A stretch of 64,000 bases of DNA from Pacificoceanicola sp049341065 (lineage in GTDB: Bacteria > Pseudomonadota > Alphaproteobacteria > Rhodobacterales > Rhodobacteraceae). The notes under the pieces were generated by a model. The model was not told where the DNA came from. It did not search any database and saw nothing but the letters and a program-made list of their open reading frames with translations. The stretch is taken from positions 62,001 through 126,000 of the forward strand of contig NZ_JBMPIX010000004.1 in the NCBI RefSeq assembly GCF_049341065.1, given 5' to 3'. Positions 18,263 to 27,424 of the stretch are shown piece by piece. The translations under genes and the position numbers were made by a program. How positions within the stretch are numbered: the first letter of the stretch is position 1; the number at the start of each line of letters is the position of its first letter.

Positions 18263-19135
18263 TTACCGTTTGCCGTAGTAAAGGCCCACAACGTGCTCTG
18301 CCTCGGCAAAGAACAGCCAGCGGGCGGTCAGTACCCCCGCGACGTGCGAGAGCACTGCCAGCGCCGCCAGGATGTGGTTGAATGGCAAGGCAAGGCAAAG
18401 AATGGGCAGTACGCTCATCAAGGCCAGCGCGATCACCCGCAGTTTCGCGGCATGTTTGCGCCCCACGACAAAGACCATTTCGCGCAGCAAGTAATTGTTG
18501 CCGGTATGCGGCGGCTCGAACGCGCGGGCGGTGCCGATCGGACCAAGACCGGTAGCCGTCGCAAGTGTGGTGCCAGACTGGGCAAAGCGTTTGTCACCAT
18601 CGTACCAGATATACATCTGCACCAGCCCCGACAACACCAACCCCGCCGCGGTGATCGAAACCCTGCCGGACAGCAACGCACCGCCCGACAGGCTGAGAAG
18701 CAAGAACAACAGCGGTGTCGTCCAGTGATGCCAACGCGGCACAGTCTTCAACTGCGCATAGATCATCGAGGTCGCAAAGACGGTGGCAAGGCAGAGTATC
18801 GCGGCCAGCCAACCCAGCGGAGCAATATGGATGTCAAAAAACACCAAGAACAGGGCGTATAGACCCGAAAGGCCAAGCGCCGCCAAGGCCAGCCATGCTT
18901 CGCGCGACAGCCAGCTTGTGCGCCATTGCGAAAACGCCTTGAGTGCGCGCTCCTTGCGGCCAAGGTGAAAGGCCGAGGCCATCAGCCCGCCCACGGCCAG
19001 CAGATAGGCGATCAGGAAAAAGACAAAAGCCGTCCCGCCAGTGGGCGGTATGGCGTCGATGCCAAGCCAGAACAGCAGGCCAAAGCCGAGGCCGGAAAAG
19101 GTGGTAAATGCGATGATCGATGGAGCCGGATGCAT
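18263..19135 (-). CDS. soeC: Membrane anchor subunit of sulfite dehydrogenase (DmsC-like)
   Basis: A 290-residue integral membrane protein with about eight helices, belonging to the DmsC/NrfD-like anchor family. It would hold the catalytic and iron-sulfur subunits at the inner membrane and pass electrons from sulfite to the quinone pool. Start MHPAPSIIAF is chosen because its ATG overlaps the soeB stop by one base (TGATG); the longer frame upstream runs antisense-like through soeB. The call as SoeC rather than DmsC depends on the catalytic subunit and the xsc/tauE context. Confidence 0.82.
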   Translation of the reverse strand: MHPAPSIIAFTTFSGLGFGLLFWLGIDAIPPTGGTAFVFFLIAYLLAVGGLMASAFHLGRKERALKAFSQWRTSWLSREAWLALAALGLSGLYALFLVFFDIHIAPLGWLAAILCLATVFATSMIYAQLKTVPRWHHWTTPLLFLLLSLSGGALLSGRVSITAAGLVLSGLVQMYIWYDGDKRFAQSGTTLATATGLGPIGTARAFEPPHTGNNYLLREMVFVVGRKHAAKLRVIALALMSVLPILCLALPFNHILAALAVLSHVAGVLTARWLFFAEAEHVVGLYYGKR

Positions 19136-19884
19136 CAGAGCTTCTCCAACGCTTTGTCGAGCCAGCCAAGAAAGCCACGCGGTTCTTCCGCGACAGGCGC
19201 AAGGAAGGGGGCAAGCACATCGACCTGCCCTTCCCACGTGTCCTTGGGGCGTGGCGGCAGGTATTTGTTGACGGGTTTGGTGCCTTGTTCTGGCATCAGG
19301 TCCACCCCGCCGCGCTCGGCCACCAGTTGGCTGACGGCGCTGCTGGGGTCACCAAGATCGCCGAAATGCCGCGCGCCTGACGGACATGTACGCACGCAGG
19401 CCGGAACGCGATCCTCCTCGGGCAGATTTTCGTTATAGATCCGGTCGACGCAGAGGGTGCATTTCTTCATCACCCCCTCGGCGGCATCCAGTTCGCGCGC
19501 GCCATACGGGCAGGCCCATGCGCACAAACCACAGCCGATACAATCGCTCTCGTTCACCAGAACGATGCCGTCCTCTACACGCTTGTAGCTTGCGCCGGTG
19601 GGGCAGACGGTGACGCAGGGCGCGTCGTCGCAATGCAGGCAGGATTTGGGAAAGTGGATCAATTGCGCCGCGCCCGACTCCGGCTGCACCTCGTAGCTGT
19701 GCACGCGGTTCAGAAAGCTGCCTGTCGGGTCGGCGCCGTAAGGGTCCTGATCGGACAAAGGCGCGCCGTAATTCTCGGTGTTCCAGCCTTTGCAGGACAC
19801 CACGCAGGCGTGACAACCAACACAGGTATCCAGATCGATCACAAGTCCAAGCTTGGTTTGGGTCGAGGTCGGAAGATCGGTCAT
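19135..19884 (-). CDS. soeB: Iron-sulfur subunit of sulfite dehydrogenase
   Basis: A 249-residue ferredoxin-like electron-transfer protein with four Cys clusters, each able to hold a [4Fe-4S] centre: CVGCHACVVSCKGWN, CLHCDDAPCVTVCPTGA, CIGCGLCAWACPYGA and CTLCVDRI...ACVRTCPSGA. It lacks a signal peptide, in line with a cytoplasmic orientation. It overlaps soeA by 4 bases and soeC by one, so the three subunits are made in fixed ratio. Relatives include DmsB and PsrB; the Soe assignment is from the partner genes. Confidence 0.87.
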   Translation of the reverse strand: MTDLPTSTQTKLGLVIDLDTCVGCHACVVSCKGWNTENYGAPLSDQDPYGADPTGSFLNRVHSYEVQPESGAAQLIHFPKSCLHCDDAPCVTVCPTGASYKRVEDGIVLVNESDCIGCGLCAWACPYGARELDAAEGVMKKCTLCVDRIYNENLPEEDRVPACVRTCPSGARHFGDLGDPSSAVSQLVAERGGVDLMPEQGTKPVNKYLPPRPKDTWEGQVDVLAPFLAPVAEEPRGFLGWLDKALEKL

Positions 19885-22712
19885 GGCTTCACCTTCCAGC
19901 GCAATTCAGTCGGGGCGGGCGGCACGGGCGAGCTTTGGGCAGAGAAACTCGGCAGGCTTTCCCCGGGCGATTTCGTCTTTTCAAGTCGCACACGCAGATC
20001 AAACCATGCCGCCTGCCCTGTGACCGGGTCCGAGTTGGACCAGCGCAGCCCGTCGCCTTTGGGCGGCAAAAGCTCGTGGATCAGATGGTTGAGCAAAAAA
20101 CCCTTGGTCGCCTCGGGCGCGTCCGGGTCCAGCGCCCATGCGCCTTTGCGCTTGCCGATGGCGTTCCAAGTCCAGACCGTGTCTTTGTTCAGGGCGGCCA
20201 TATGGGCGGCAGGAACGGTGATTTCCCCGTGGGACGAGGTGACGCGCACCCAATCGCCGTCAGACATGTTCAGCTTTTCCCACCAGTAGGTCGGCAGATA
20301 CAGCGGGTTATGACCATGGATTTGCCGTAGCCACGCGTTTTGCGAGCCCCAGGAATGATACATCGCCATGGGACGTTGCGTCAGGGCGTGCACCGGGAAT
20401 TCGGCAGGGTCTTCGTGCGCGTCTGACAGCGGGGCATACCAAAGCGGCAGGGGGTCCAGCGTGGCCTTGATCCTTTCGCGCAGATGCTCGGGCGGTTGAT
20501 GCGGGCCTTTCCCTTCGGCAGCGGACTGAAAACGGCGAAGCGGTTCGACGTACAGCTGGAACAGATAGGGCGCGGGCGCATCAAACAGCCCCATTTGCAC
20601 GGCCCAGTCCTGATAGGCCATGTTCCAAGGCTTGTAGAACTGGGCCTCGTCCGGGATGTGGAAGGTGGCAAAGCCGCCGTTCGCAATATAGCTGTCGATC
20701 TGGGCGATATTGGGATCCCCCCGACCATGGGTCAGACCGCGTTCGGACATACGCCAGCCCGCAAGCGGGCCGATCCCGGGCTTGCGCAGGTGGTTGGTGA
20801 TGTAATCGGCGTAATCGGCATAACGCGCCTCGCCGTTGTCATCGACAAATCCGAGCAGGCCCAGCCGCGCCCCAAGGTCGATCAGCACGGACTGAAAGCC
20901 GCGAACATCGCGGTCAGGCTGCACCACTGGCCAGCGGATCGCGTCCGCGGCCGCGTCCGGTTCGGAAATCGGGCGATCCAGCAGCGAAATGCAATCGTGC
21001 CGTTCAAGGTAAGTGGTGTCTGGCAGGATCAGGTCGGCATAGGCCACCATTTCCGAGCTGTAGGCATCGGAATAGATGATCCGCGGGATCACGTATTCTC
21101 CGTCCTCGTCGGTATCGGTCAGCATCTCCATCACCGCGCGGGTGTTCATCGACGAATTCCACGCCATGTTCGCCATGTACAAGAACAGCGTGTCGATCTT
21201 GTAGGGATCTCCGGCATGAGCGTTCGAGATGACCATATGCATCAAGCCGTGCGCCGAAAGCGGGTTTTCCCAGGTGAAGGCCTTGTCGATGCGGATCGCC
21301 TTGCCGTTGGCGTCCAGTGCAAGATCAGCCGGACCCTGCGGATAGCCTAGGTGCGGGCCATCCAAGGGTGCGCCGGGCGTGGCGGTAAAGTGCGGTTTCG
21401 GATGCGTCTCGGCCGCCTTCGGATAGGGCGGTTTAAAGCGCATCCCGCCGGGTGTTTCGACCGCGCCCAGAAGGATCTGCAGGATGTGCAGTGCGCGGCA
21501 GGTCTGAAAGCCGTTGGAATGGGCCGAAATCCCGCGCATGGCGTGAAAGCTGACCGGGCGCCCGATCATCTTTTCGTGCCGGTCACCGCGAAAATCTGTC
21601 CAGGGTTGGTCAAGCTCAATCGCCTCGTCAAAGGCGGTGCGGGCCAGTTCGGCGGCGATGGTTCGGATGCGCGCGGGCTCGATCCCGGTCTTTGGGCCGA
21701 TCTGTTCCGGGGCATACTGCGGATCCAAATAGCGTTCCGCGATCTTGTGCATGACAGCGGCGTGGGTGATGCCCGCCTTGCGGAAATGGCCGGTCAGATC
21801 CGGCTTTACGCCCGGTTGATCGAAAGCTGTCAACTTGCCGGTCACGCGGTCGATGACCTGCGGCTTGCCGTTTTCATCGCGCAGAAACAGGCCATAGTCG
21901 GGCGACTTCGGATCGCCATTCAGGATCACCGGCGCATTGGTGAAACGGGCAAGGTAATCAAGATCGATCTTGCCCGCTGTCAGCAGGCAATGGATCAGCG
22001 ACATGATGAACAACCCGTCCGTGCCCGGCATGATGCCAATCCATTCATCCGCCACGGCGTTATAGCCGGACCGGATCGGGTTCACTCCGATCACCTTGGC
22101 CCCGCGCTCCTTGAGCCGACCGATCCCCATCTTGATCGGATTGGAATCGTGATCCTCGGCCACACCAAAGATCATGAACAGTTTGGTATGCTCCCAATCC
22201 GGCGAGCCGAACTCCCAGAAGGCGCCTCCCATGGTGTAGATACCCGCCGTCGCCATGTTGACTGAGCAGAACCCACCATGCGCCGCGAAATTGGGCGTAC
22301 CAAATTGCTGCGCCCAAAAGCCGGTAAAGCTTTGGCTTTGATCGCGTCCGGTGAAAAAGGCGAGTTTTTCGGGCGCCTCGGCACGCAGGGGGGCCAGCCA
22401 ACCAGTGGCAATCTCCAACGCCTCGTCCCAAGTAATTTCCTCAAACTTGCCGGACCCGCGCGGTCCGATGCGTTTCAAAGGCGCACGCAGGCGCGAGGGC
22501 GCATTGTGCTGCATGATACCGGCGCTGCCCTTGGCGCAAAGCACCCCTTTGTTGACCGGGTGATCGCGGTTGCCCTCGATATAGGCGACCTTGCCGTCCT
22601 TCATATGCACGTTGATCCCGCAGCGGCAGGCGCACATGTAGCAGGTGGTCTTGCGAACCTCGTCCGATACATGGGGCGAGGTGTTCAAGGCTGGCTGCCG
22701 GTATTTTGTCAT
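19881..22712 (-). CDS. soeA: Molybdopterin catalytic subunit, cytoplasmic sulfite dehydrogenase
   Basis: A 943-residue complex iron-sulfur molybdoenzyme. The N-terminal [4Fe-4S] motif is complete (Cys24, Cys27, Cys31, Cys59), the molybdenum-ligand region reads HGGFCSVNMATAG, and the C-terminal dinucleotide-binding domain contains HSWGSQNAWLRQIHGHNPL. There is no twin-arginine signal peptide, unlike periplasmic DmsA or PsrA, which is the hallmark of SoeA (established in Allochromatium) that oxidises sulfite to sulfate in the cytoplasm. The neighbours xsc and tauE support sulfite as substrate. It follows tauE by 58 bases with its own ribosome-binding site and is coupled to soeB. A thiosulfate/polysulfide reductase is the alternative, judged less likely. 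Confidence 0.87.
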   Translation of the reverse strand: MTKYRQPALNTSPHVSDEVRKTTCYMCACRCGINVHMKDGKVAYIEGNRDHPVNKGVLCAKGSAGIMQHNAPSRLRAPLKRIGPRGSGKFEEITWDEALEIATGWLAPLRAEAPEKLAFFTGRDQSQSFTGFWAQQFGTPNFAAHGGFCSVNMATAGIYTMGGAFWEFGSPDWEHTKLFMIFGVAEDHDSNPIKMGIGRLKERGAKVIGVNPIRSGYNAVADEWIGIMPGTDGLFIMSLIHCLLTAGKIDLDYLARFTNAPVILNGDPKSPDYGLFLRDENGKPQVIDRVTGKLTAFDQPGVKPDLTGHFRKAGITHAAVMHKIAERYLDPQYAPEQIGPKTGIEPARIRTIAAELARTAFDEAIELDQPWTDFRGDRHEKMIGRPVSFHAMRGISAHSNGFQTCRALHILQILLGAVETPGGMRFKPPYPKAAETHPKPHFTATPGAPLDGPHLGYPQGPADLALDANGKAIRIDKAFTWENPLSAHGLMHMVISNAHAGDPYKIDTLFLYMANMAWNSSMNTRAVMEMLTDTDEDGEYVIPRIIYSDAYSSEMVAYADLILPDTTYLERHDCISLLDRPISEPDAAADAIRWPVVQPDRDVRGFQSVLIDLGARLGLLGFVDDNGEARYADYADYITNHLRKPGIGPLAGWRMSERGLTHGRGDPNIAQIDSYIANGGFATFHIPDEAQFYKPWNMAYQDWAVQMGLFDAPAPYLFQLYVEPLRRFQSAAEGKGPHQPPEHLRERIKATLDPLPLWYAPLSDAHEDPAEFPVHALTQRPMAMYHSWGSQNAWLRQIHGHNPLYLPTYWWEKLNMSDGDWVRVTSSHGEITVPAAHMAALNKDTVWTWNAIGKRKGAWALDPDAPEATKGFLLNHLIHELLPPKGDGLRWSNSDPVTGQAAWFDLRVRLEKTKSPGESLPSFSAQSSPVPPAPTELRWKVKP

Positions 22713-22770
22713 GCGTTAACTCCCTGAATCGCGACGCTAACGCCTTGGCCGTGTTGTGCAAGGCCCCACA

Positions 22771-23523
22771 TCAGCTAATCCCCAATCTCAAAAGTCCCAT
22801 GGCCGCGAGTGAAATCAAAAGGCCAAGGCAAACGGGGCGGTAATAGGGTTCCCACTTTGGAGTGAACAGCGCGCGGCCCAGAAACAGCCCCGCCAGTGTC
22901 GGCACGATCAGAACAACGGCGCGCAGAGCGGCTTGTCCGGTCATCGTGCCCACCACCAGATGGCTGATCAGCCCAAGTGTGCCGCCGCCGAGGATGTAGA
23001 TATTCAACGTACCACGCATCTGCCGTGCGGGCAGACCCCGAACCAGCGCATAAATCGCGATGAACATGCCGCCTGCCCCGGAAATCCCGGTGATCAGTCC
23101 GGCACAAAATCCGCTGAGCATTGTGCCGGGACGCGTGGCCAGAAACAGCAGGCGCAGCCGGGCCAATTGCGCCAGTGCCAAAACGATCAGCACCAATAGC
23201 GCTAGCGTCTTGGACACACCGGGATCGAGCGACAGGCTGAACAACAAGCCGAGCGGCAAACCCAACGCAGAACTGACAATCAGCGTCAGCGCTGTGGTAC
23301 GCTCGGCATCTGCCCAGCCGCCTTTCATCAGGATCAGGCTCGCCGCCATTTCCAGAAACCAGAAGACCGGAAGCAGCTGGACCGGAGAGATAAAGCTCGC
23401 AAGGATCGCCATGGCCAGCGCCGACAGGCCAAAACCCGCAAAACCGCGGATCGCGCCCGCTGCAAAGCAGGAGCCGATAGCCAATCCCGCGACGCCGGGC
23501 GGTAGATCGAGAAGACCGCTCAC
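22771..23523 (-). CDS. tauE: TauE/SafE family sulfite or sulfonate exporter
   Basis: A 250-residue membrane protein with about eight helices and the internal family repeats (GFAGFGLSALAMAIL in the first half, GLITGISGAGGMFIAIYAL in the second). TauE/SafE carriers move sulfite, sulfoacetate or related anions out of sulfonate-degrading cells. It overlaps the citrate synthase gene by 4 bases and precedes soeABC in the same direction, so the cell would have two ways to remove toxic sulfite: export and oxidation. The exact anion is inferred. Confidence 0.85.
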   Translation of the reverse strand: MSGLLDLPPGVAGLAIGSCFAAGAIRGFAGFGLSALAMAILASFISPVQLLPVFWFLEMAASLILMKGGWADAERTTALTLIVSSALGLPLGLLFSLSLDPGVSKTLALLVLIVLALAQLARLRLLFLATRPGTMLSGFCAGLITGISGAGGMFIAIYALVRGLPARQMRGTLNIYILGGGTLGLISHLVVGTMTGQAALRAVVLIVPTLAGLFLGRALFTPKWEPYYRPVCLGLLISLAAMGLLRLGIS

Positions 23524-24653
23524 CTTTGGTCGATGGCCTTGTAGGGGCGCGCTTCGGGACCGTTGTACAGGGTCAGCGGACGGATCAGGATATTACTGCG
23601 TTGCTGTTCAAGGCATTGAACCAGCCAGCCCGGCATTCGGCCGATGGCAAAGATCGGGACATACAGGTCCATCGGAATGCCGTGCAACTGATAGATGACG
23701 CCAGAATAGAAGTCGACGTTCACGTTCAGGCCGTGGCGGGCATAGGGCTTCATCGCCTCGACCACCGCTTGCAGGATCTCGTACCACTCGGGCGCCCCCA
23801 TTTCTTCGCCCAACTTGCGCACACCGTCGCGCATATGACGCGCGCGCGGATCTTCGGCGCGATAGACGCGGTGGCCAAAGCCGGTGACAGCCTCACGGTT
23901 GCCGCGTTTCTCTTTGACATAGGCGGCCGCGTTTTCGGGTTTGCCGATCTCTTGGACCATCTTCATGACATCCTCTGCGGCGCCGCCATGGGCAGGGCCT
24001 GCGAGGGTGGACAGGGCAGTGACCATGGCCCCGTGCAGGTTTGCTTCGGTCCCCACAGTCACCCGTGCCGCAAAGCTTGAGGCATTCGCCCCGTGCTCAG
24101 CGTGCAGAATGAAATCGACATCCGCCAGCCGCGCCGCGTCATCTGACGGCTTTTCCCCCTTGAGCATCCACAGCCAGTTGGCGGCATGGCCGAGGGTCCG
24201 TTCCGCTGGCACCGGGTCGCGACCATTGCGGATCGCTTCATGCGCAGCGATGATCATCGGCACCTGTGAGGTCAGTCGAATACCGTTCTTCAGAAACCCC
24301 TCTTCGCCCTTTTCATGGCTGGACGGTTCCAGCGCAGCAAGCGCGCTGACACAGGTGCGTAGCACGTCCATGGGATGGCCGTCCTTGGTGGCGCGAATGA
24401 TGTCGTAGATCTGCGGCGGCAATTCGCGCGCCGCCTTGAGCTGGGCGTCGAACCCGGCAAGCTGCGCCTCGTTGGGCAATTCGCCGTGGATCAGCAGGTA
24501 GCAAACCTCTTCAAAGGTGCTGTGCTGCGCCAAATCGTGAATTGTGTAGCCGCGATACAGCAACTCGCCTTTGGCCCCATCAATATGGCTGACCCCGGAG
24601 CGCTCGAAATAGATGCCTTTAAGCCCTCGGTTGATCTTGACGTCGTCGCTCAT
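23520..24653 (-). CDS. Citrate synthase (short, methylcitrate-synthase-like form)
   Basis: Condenses acetyl-CoA (or a related acyl-CoA) with oxaloacetate. At 377 residues it belongs to the short form shared with 2-methylcitrate synthases, not the longer hexameric GltA of most proteobacteria. Active-site elements are present: HAEHGANASSFAAR, FGHRVYRAEDPRA with the second catalytic His, and VNVDFYSGVIY with the catalytic Asp. It is the first gene of the leftward operon with tauE and soeABC and only 36 bases from divergent pta. In this setting it would draw acetyl-CoA from sulfonate breakdown into the TCA cycle; a 2-methylcitrate role cannot be excluded from sequence. Confidence 0.88.
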   Translation of the reverse strand: MSDDVKINRGLKGIYFERSGVSHIDGAKGELLYRGYTIHDLAQHSTFEEVCYLLIHGELPNEAQLAGFDAQLKAARELPPQIYDIIRATKDGHPMDVLRTCVSALAALEPSSHEKGEEGFLKNGIRLTSQVPMIIAAHEAIRNGRDPVPAERTLGHAANWLWMLKGEKPSDDAARLADVDFILHAEHGANASSFAARVTVGTEANLHGAMVTALSTLAGPAHGGAAEDVMKMVQEIGKPENAAAYVKEKRGNREAVTGFGHRVYRAEDPRARHMRDGVRKLGEEMGAPEWYEILQAVVEAMKPYARHGLNVNVDFYSGVIYQLHGIPMDLYVPIFAIGRMPGWLVQCLEQQRSNILIRPLTLYNGPEARPYKAIDQR

Positions 24654-24689
24654 TGCGGGCTCCTTTTCGAGTGAACAGAGGAGGATGGC

Positions 24690-25541
24690 ATGCCGATCCT
24701 GGATGAGATTTTCGAAAGCGCCCGTGGGCGCGGCGCGCGGGTTGTGTTCCCCGAGATGGCGGATGCACGCGTGGCTGAGGCCTGCAAGAAGCTCAAGGCA
24801 GACGGGCTCTGCGAACCCCTGCGCCTGTCAGAACCAACCGAGGCGCAATTGGCCGCTTTGGTCGACGCGCGCGGCATGAAAGAAGGCATCGCACGCAGGA
24901 TGCTGGCCAAGCCCTTGTTTCGTGCGGCAGCCATGGTCGCAGCAGGAGAGGCGGATTGCATGGTCGCGGGCGCCGACAGCCCAACCCGGCGGGTGATCGA
25001 AGCGGCCAGCATCGGGATTGGATTGGCTGACGGGGTCGCCCTGCCATCATCGTTTTTCCTGATGGTCTTCCCGGATGGACGTGAGATGGTATTTGCCGAT
25101 TGCGCGGTGAACGTTGCGCCGGATGCAGAAGGGCTGGCCAGCATCGCGCGCGCATCCGAGACATCAGCCAAGGCGCTTCTGGGCGCGGCAAGGGTCGCGC
25201 TGCTGTCCTTTTCAACCGGAACCAGCGGCGCGGGCGACAGCGTCGAAACCGTGCGTCGCGCCGCTGAGATCGGGGGCTTTACCGGCCCGGTGCAGGCGGA
25301 CGCGGCGTTGAACCCGCGTATCGCGGAAAAGAAGGGGATGGGGGCGGGGGACGCCAATGTGTTGATCTTCCCTTCCTTGGATGCAGGCAACATTGCCTAC
25401 AAGCTGGCGCAGGAGTTGGCGGGCGCGCAGGCGCTTGGGCCAATCTTGCAAGGCTTTCGCCACCCGGTCTGCGATCTGAGCCGGGGGGCAAATGTCTCTG
25501 ATATCGTGGCGGCCACGGCAGTGACCGTCGCTTTGACCTAG
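24690..25541 (+). CDS. pta: Phosphate acetyltransferase
   Basis: A 283-residue PTA/PTB-domain enzyme that turns acetyl phosphate and CoA into acetyl-CoA. Family marks are VVFPEMADARV, CMVAGADSPTRRVI, SFSTGTSGAGDSVETVRRA, QADAALNPRIAEKKG and ANVLIFPSLDAGNIAYKL. It lacks the N-terminal regulatory domains of the long Pta form, as in other sulfonate degraders, where Pta takes the acetyl phosphate made by Xsc. AGAGGAGG precedes the ATG. Although it belongs functionally with xsc, it lies on the opposite strand, convergent with xsc. Confidence 0.92.
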   Translation: MPILDEIFESARGRGARVVFPEMADARVAEACKKLKADGLCEPLRLSEPTEAQLAALVDARGMKEGIARRMLAKPLFRAAAMVAAGEADCMVAGADSPTRRVIEAASIGIGLADGVALPSSFFLMVFPDGREMVFADCAVNVAPDAEGLASIARASETSAKALLGAARVALLSFSTGTSGAGDSVETVRRAAEIGGFTGPVQADAALNPRIAEKKGMGAGDANVLIFPSLDAGNIAYKLAQELAGAQALGPILQGFRHPVCDLSRGANVSDIVAATAVTVALT

Positions 25542-25549
25542 GCGGGGCC

Positions 25550-25593
25550 AAATCTCTTCCAAAGAGATTTGCAAATTCCTTTGAAAGGAATTT
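25550..25593. terminator. Two tandem perfect hairpins between convergent pta and xsc
   Basis: Two 21-base dyads stand side by side: AAATCTCTT-CCA-AAGAGATTT at 25550-25570 and AAATTCCTT-TGA-AAGGAATTT at 25573-25593. Both have 9-base-pair stems with 3-base loops and end in TTT on either strand, so they can stop transcription from both sides. A flanking GGCC on each side could extend the pair into a larger cruciform. Confidence 0.7.
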
Positions 25594-25600
25594 GTCGGCC

Positions 25601-27379
25601 TCAAACTCTCTGTGGTCGCATGTCGGCCTTGTCGATGCCGGCCACCACGTTGGGTTTCTTCATCGCATCGCGGCGGAAGGGTTCGCCAAGTTCTTGGTTG
25701 ATCAAAGCTTCGATCAGCGTGGTCTTGCCATGTTCCATCTGGTCCTTGATCGCCTTATCCAGCGCCGCTGTCAGTTCATCCATCGTACGCGTCTTGACAC
25801 CTTGCAGACCGCAGGCCTTGGCGATGTCGGCATAAGACACATCCTCGTCCAACTCGGTCCCGACAAAGTTGTCGTCATACCACAAGGTCGAATTCCGCTT
25901 TTCCGCCCCCCATTGGTAATTGCGGAAGACGATCTGCGTGATGGCCGGCCATTCAGCACGCCCGATGGCCGTCAGTTCGGTCACCGAGATGCCAAAGGCG
26001 CCGTCCCCGGCAAAGCCCACCACAGGCACATCCGGGCAGCCGATCTTGGCCCCGATGATGGCAGGCAGGCCGTATCCGCAGGGACCGAACAGGCCAGGAG
26101 CAAGGTATTTGCGCGGCTCGTCAAAGGTTGGATAGGCGTTGCCGATGGCGCAGTTGTTGCCGATGTCACTGCTGATGATCGCGTTGCGCGGCAGGGCGCT
26201 TTGGATCGCGCGCCATGCCATACGAGGGCTCATCCAGTCGGGCTTGTCATCGCGGGCGCGCTGGTTCCATGACGTGCCGGGATCGTCGTCTTCGTGATCC
26301 ATGGACGACAGCTGTTGCGCCCATTTCGATTTGGTCTCGGCGATCTTGGCCTTGCGCGCGTCGCGGCCCGCGTCACCTGCGTTTTCGGCCAGTTGCCGCA
26401 GGATACCGTGCGCGACCTTGGCGGCGTCGCCGACAATGCCAACGCTGACCTTCTTGGTCAGGCCGATACGGTCCGGGTTTATGTCGACCTGAATGATCTT
26501 CGCGTCAGCAGGCCAGTAGTCCATCCCATACCCAGGCAGCGTCGAGAAGGGGTTGAGCCGGGTGCCAAGACACAGCACCACGTCGGCCTCCTTGATCAGC
26601 TCCATCCCGGCCTTCGATCCGTTATAGCCCAGCGGTCCGGCAAACAGAGGATGCCCGCCCGGAAAGGCATCGTTGTGCTGATAGCCAACGCAAACCGGCG
26701 CATCCAGCCGTTCGGCCAGCTCCATACTGGCGGCGATCCCGCCCTTGGACAGCACCACGCCGGCGCCGTTCAGAATGACCGGATTTTTGGCTTCGGACAG
26801 CAGCGCAGCCGCCTCGGCGACCGAATTTTCGCCACCCGGAGAGCGTTCAAAGTTGATCGGTTCGGGGATCTCGATATCAACGATCTGCGTCCAGTAATCG
26901 CGCGGCATGTTGATCTGCGCGGGTGCGCTTGCCTGTTTCGCCTTGGAGATCACGCGGGTCAGCACCTCGGCGACGCGTGACGGATCGCGCACCTCTTCCT
27001 GATAGGCCACCATATCCTTGAACAGCGCCATCTGCTCAACCTCCTGGAAGCCGCCCTGCCCGATGGTCTTGTTCGCCGCCTGCGGCGTGACCAGCAGCAG
27101 CGGTGTATGGTTCCAATAGGCGGTTTTGACTGCAGTCACGAAGTTGGTGATGCCGGGGCCGTTCTGGGCAATCATCATGCTCATCTTGCCGGACGCGCGG
27201 GTATAGCCATCGGCCATCATCCCGCCCGAGCCTTCGTGCGCGCAGTCCCAGAACATGATCCCGGCCTGCGGGAACAGATCGGAAATCGGCATGAAGGCTG
27301 AACCGATGATACCAAAGGCATGTTCAATCCCGTGGCGCTGGAGGACTTTTACAAAGGCCTCTTCGGTGGTCATTTTCAT
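25601..27379 (-). CDS. xsc: Sulfoacetaldehyde acetyltransferase
   Basis: Thiamine-diphosphate enzyme that cleaves sulfoacetaldehyde with phosphate into sulfite and acetyl phosphate, the desulfonation step for taurine and other C2 sulfonates. With the start at MKMTTEEAF the protein has 592 residues, the normal Xsc length; AGGAGA lies upstream. The N-terminal Pyr domain shows the conserved Glu (CAHEGSGGMMADGYTRASGK), and the C-terminal TPP-binding motif is GDGAFGISVTELTAIGRAEW with FRNYQWGAEKRNSTLWYDDNFVG, a block characteristic of Xsc among acetolactate-synthase relatives. No taurine transporter or dehydrogenase is in the window, so sulfoacetaldehyde must come from genes elsewhere. Confidence 0.95.
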   Translation of the reverse strand: MKMTTEEAFVKVLQRHGIEHAFGIIGSAFMPISDLFPQAGIMFWDCAHEGSGGMMADGYTRASGKMSMMIAQNGPGITNFVTAVKTAYWNHTPLLLVTPQAANKTIGQGGFQEVEQMALFKDMVAYQEEVRDPSRVAEVLTRVISKAKQASAPAQINMPRDYWTQIVDIEIPEPINFERSPGGENSVAEAAALLSEAKNPVILNGAGVVLSKGGIAASMELAERLDAPVCVGYQHNDAFPGGHPLFAGPLGYNGSKAGMELIKEADVVLCLGTRLNPFSTLPGYGMDYWPADAKIIQVDINPDRIGLTKKVSVGIVGDAAKVAHGILRQLAENAGDAGRDARKAKIAETKSKWAQQLSSMDHEDDDPGTSWNQRARDDKPDWMSPRMAWRAIQSALPRNAIISSDIGNNCAIGNAYPTFDEPRKYLAPGLFGPCGYGLPAIIGAKIGCPDVPVVGFAGDGAFGISVTELTAIGRAEWPAITQIVFRNYQWGAEKRNSTLWYDDNFVGTELDEDVSYADIAKACGLQGVKTRTMDELTAALDKAIKDQMEHGKTTLIEALINQELGEPFRRDAMKKPNVVAGIDKADMRPQRV

Positions 27380-27424
27380 GGGTCTGTCTCCTGAAACGGG
27401 AATGCCAGCACAAGCGGCGGAGGT

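Noticed and set aside
18263..22712. DMSO reductase or thiosulfate/polysulfide reductase as identity of the molybdoenzyme
   Set aside because: The catalytic subunit lacks a twin-arginine signal peptide, and the operon contains tauE with xsc nearby; cytoplasmic sulfite dehydrogenase explains both.
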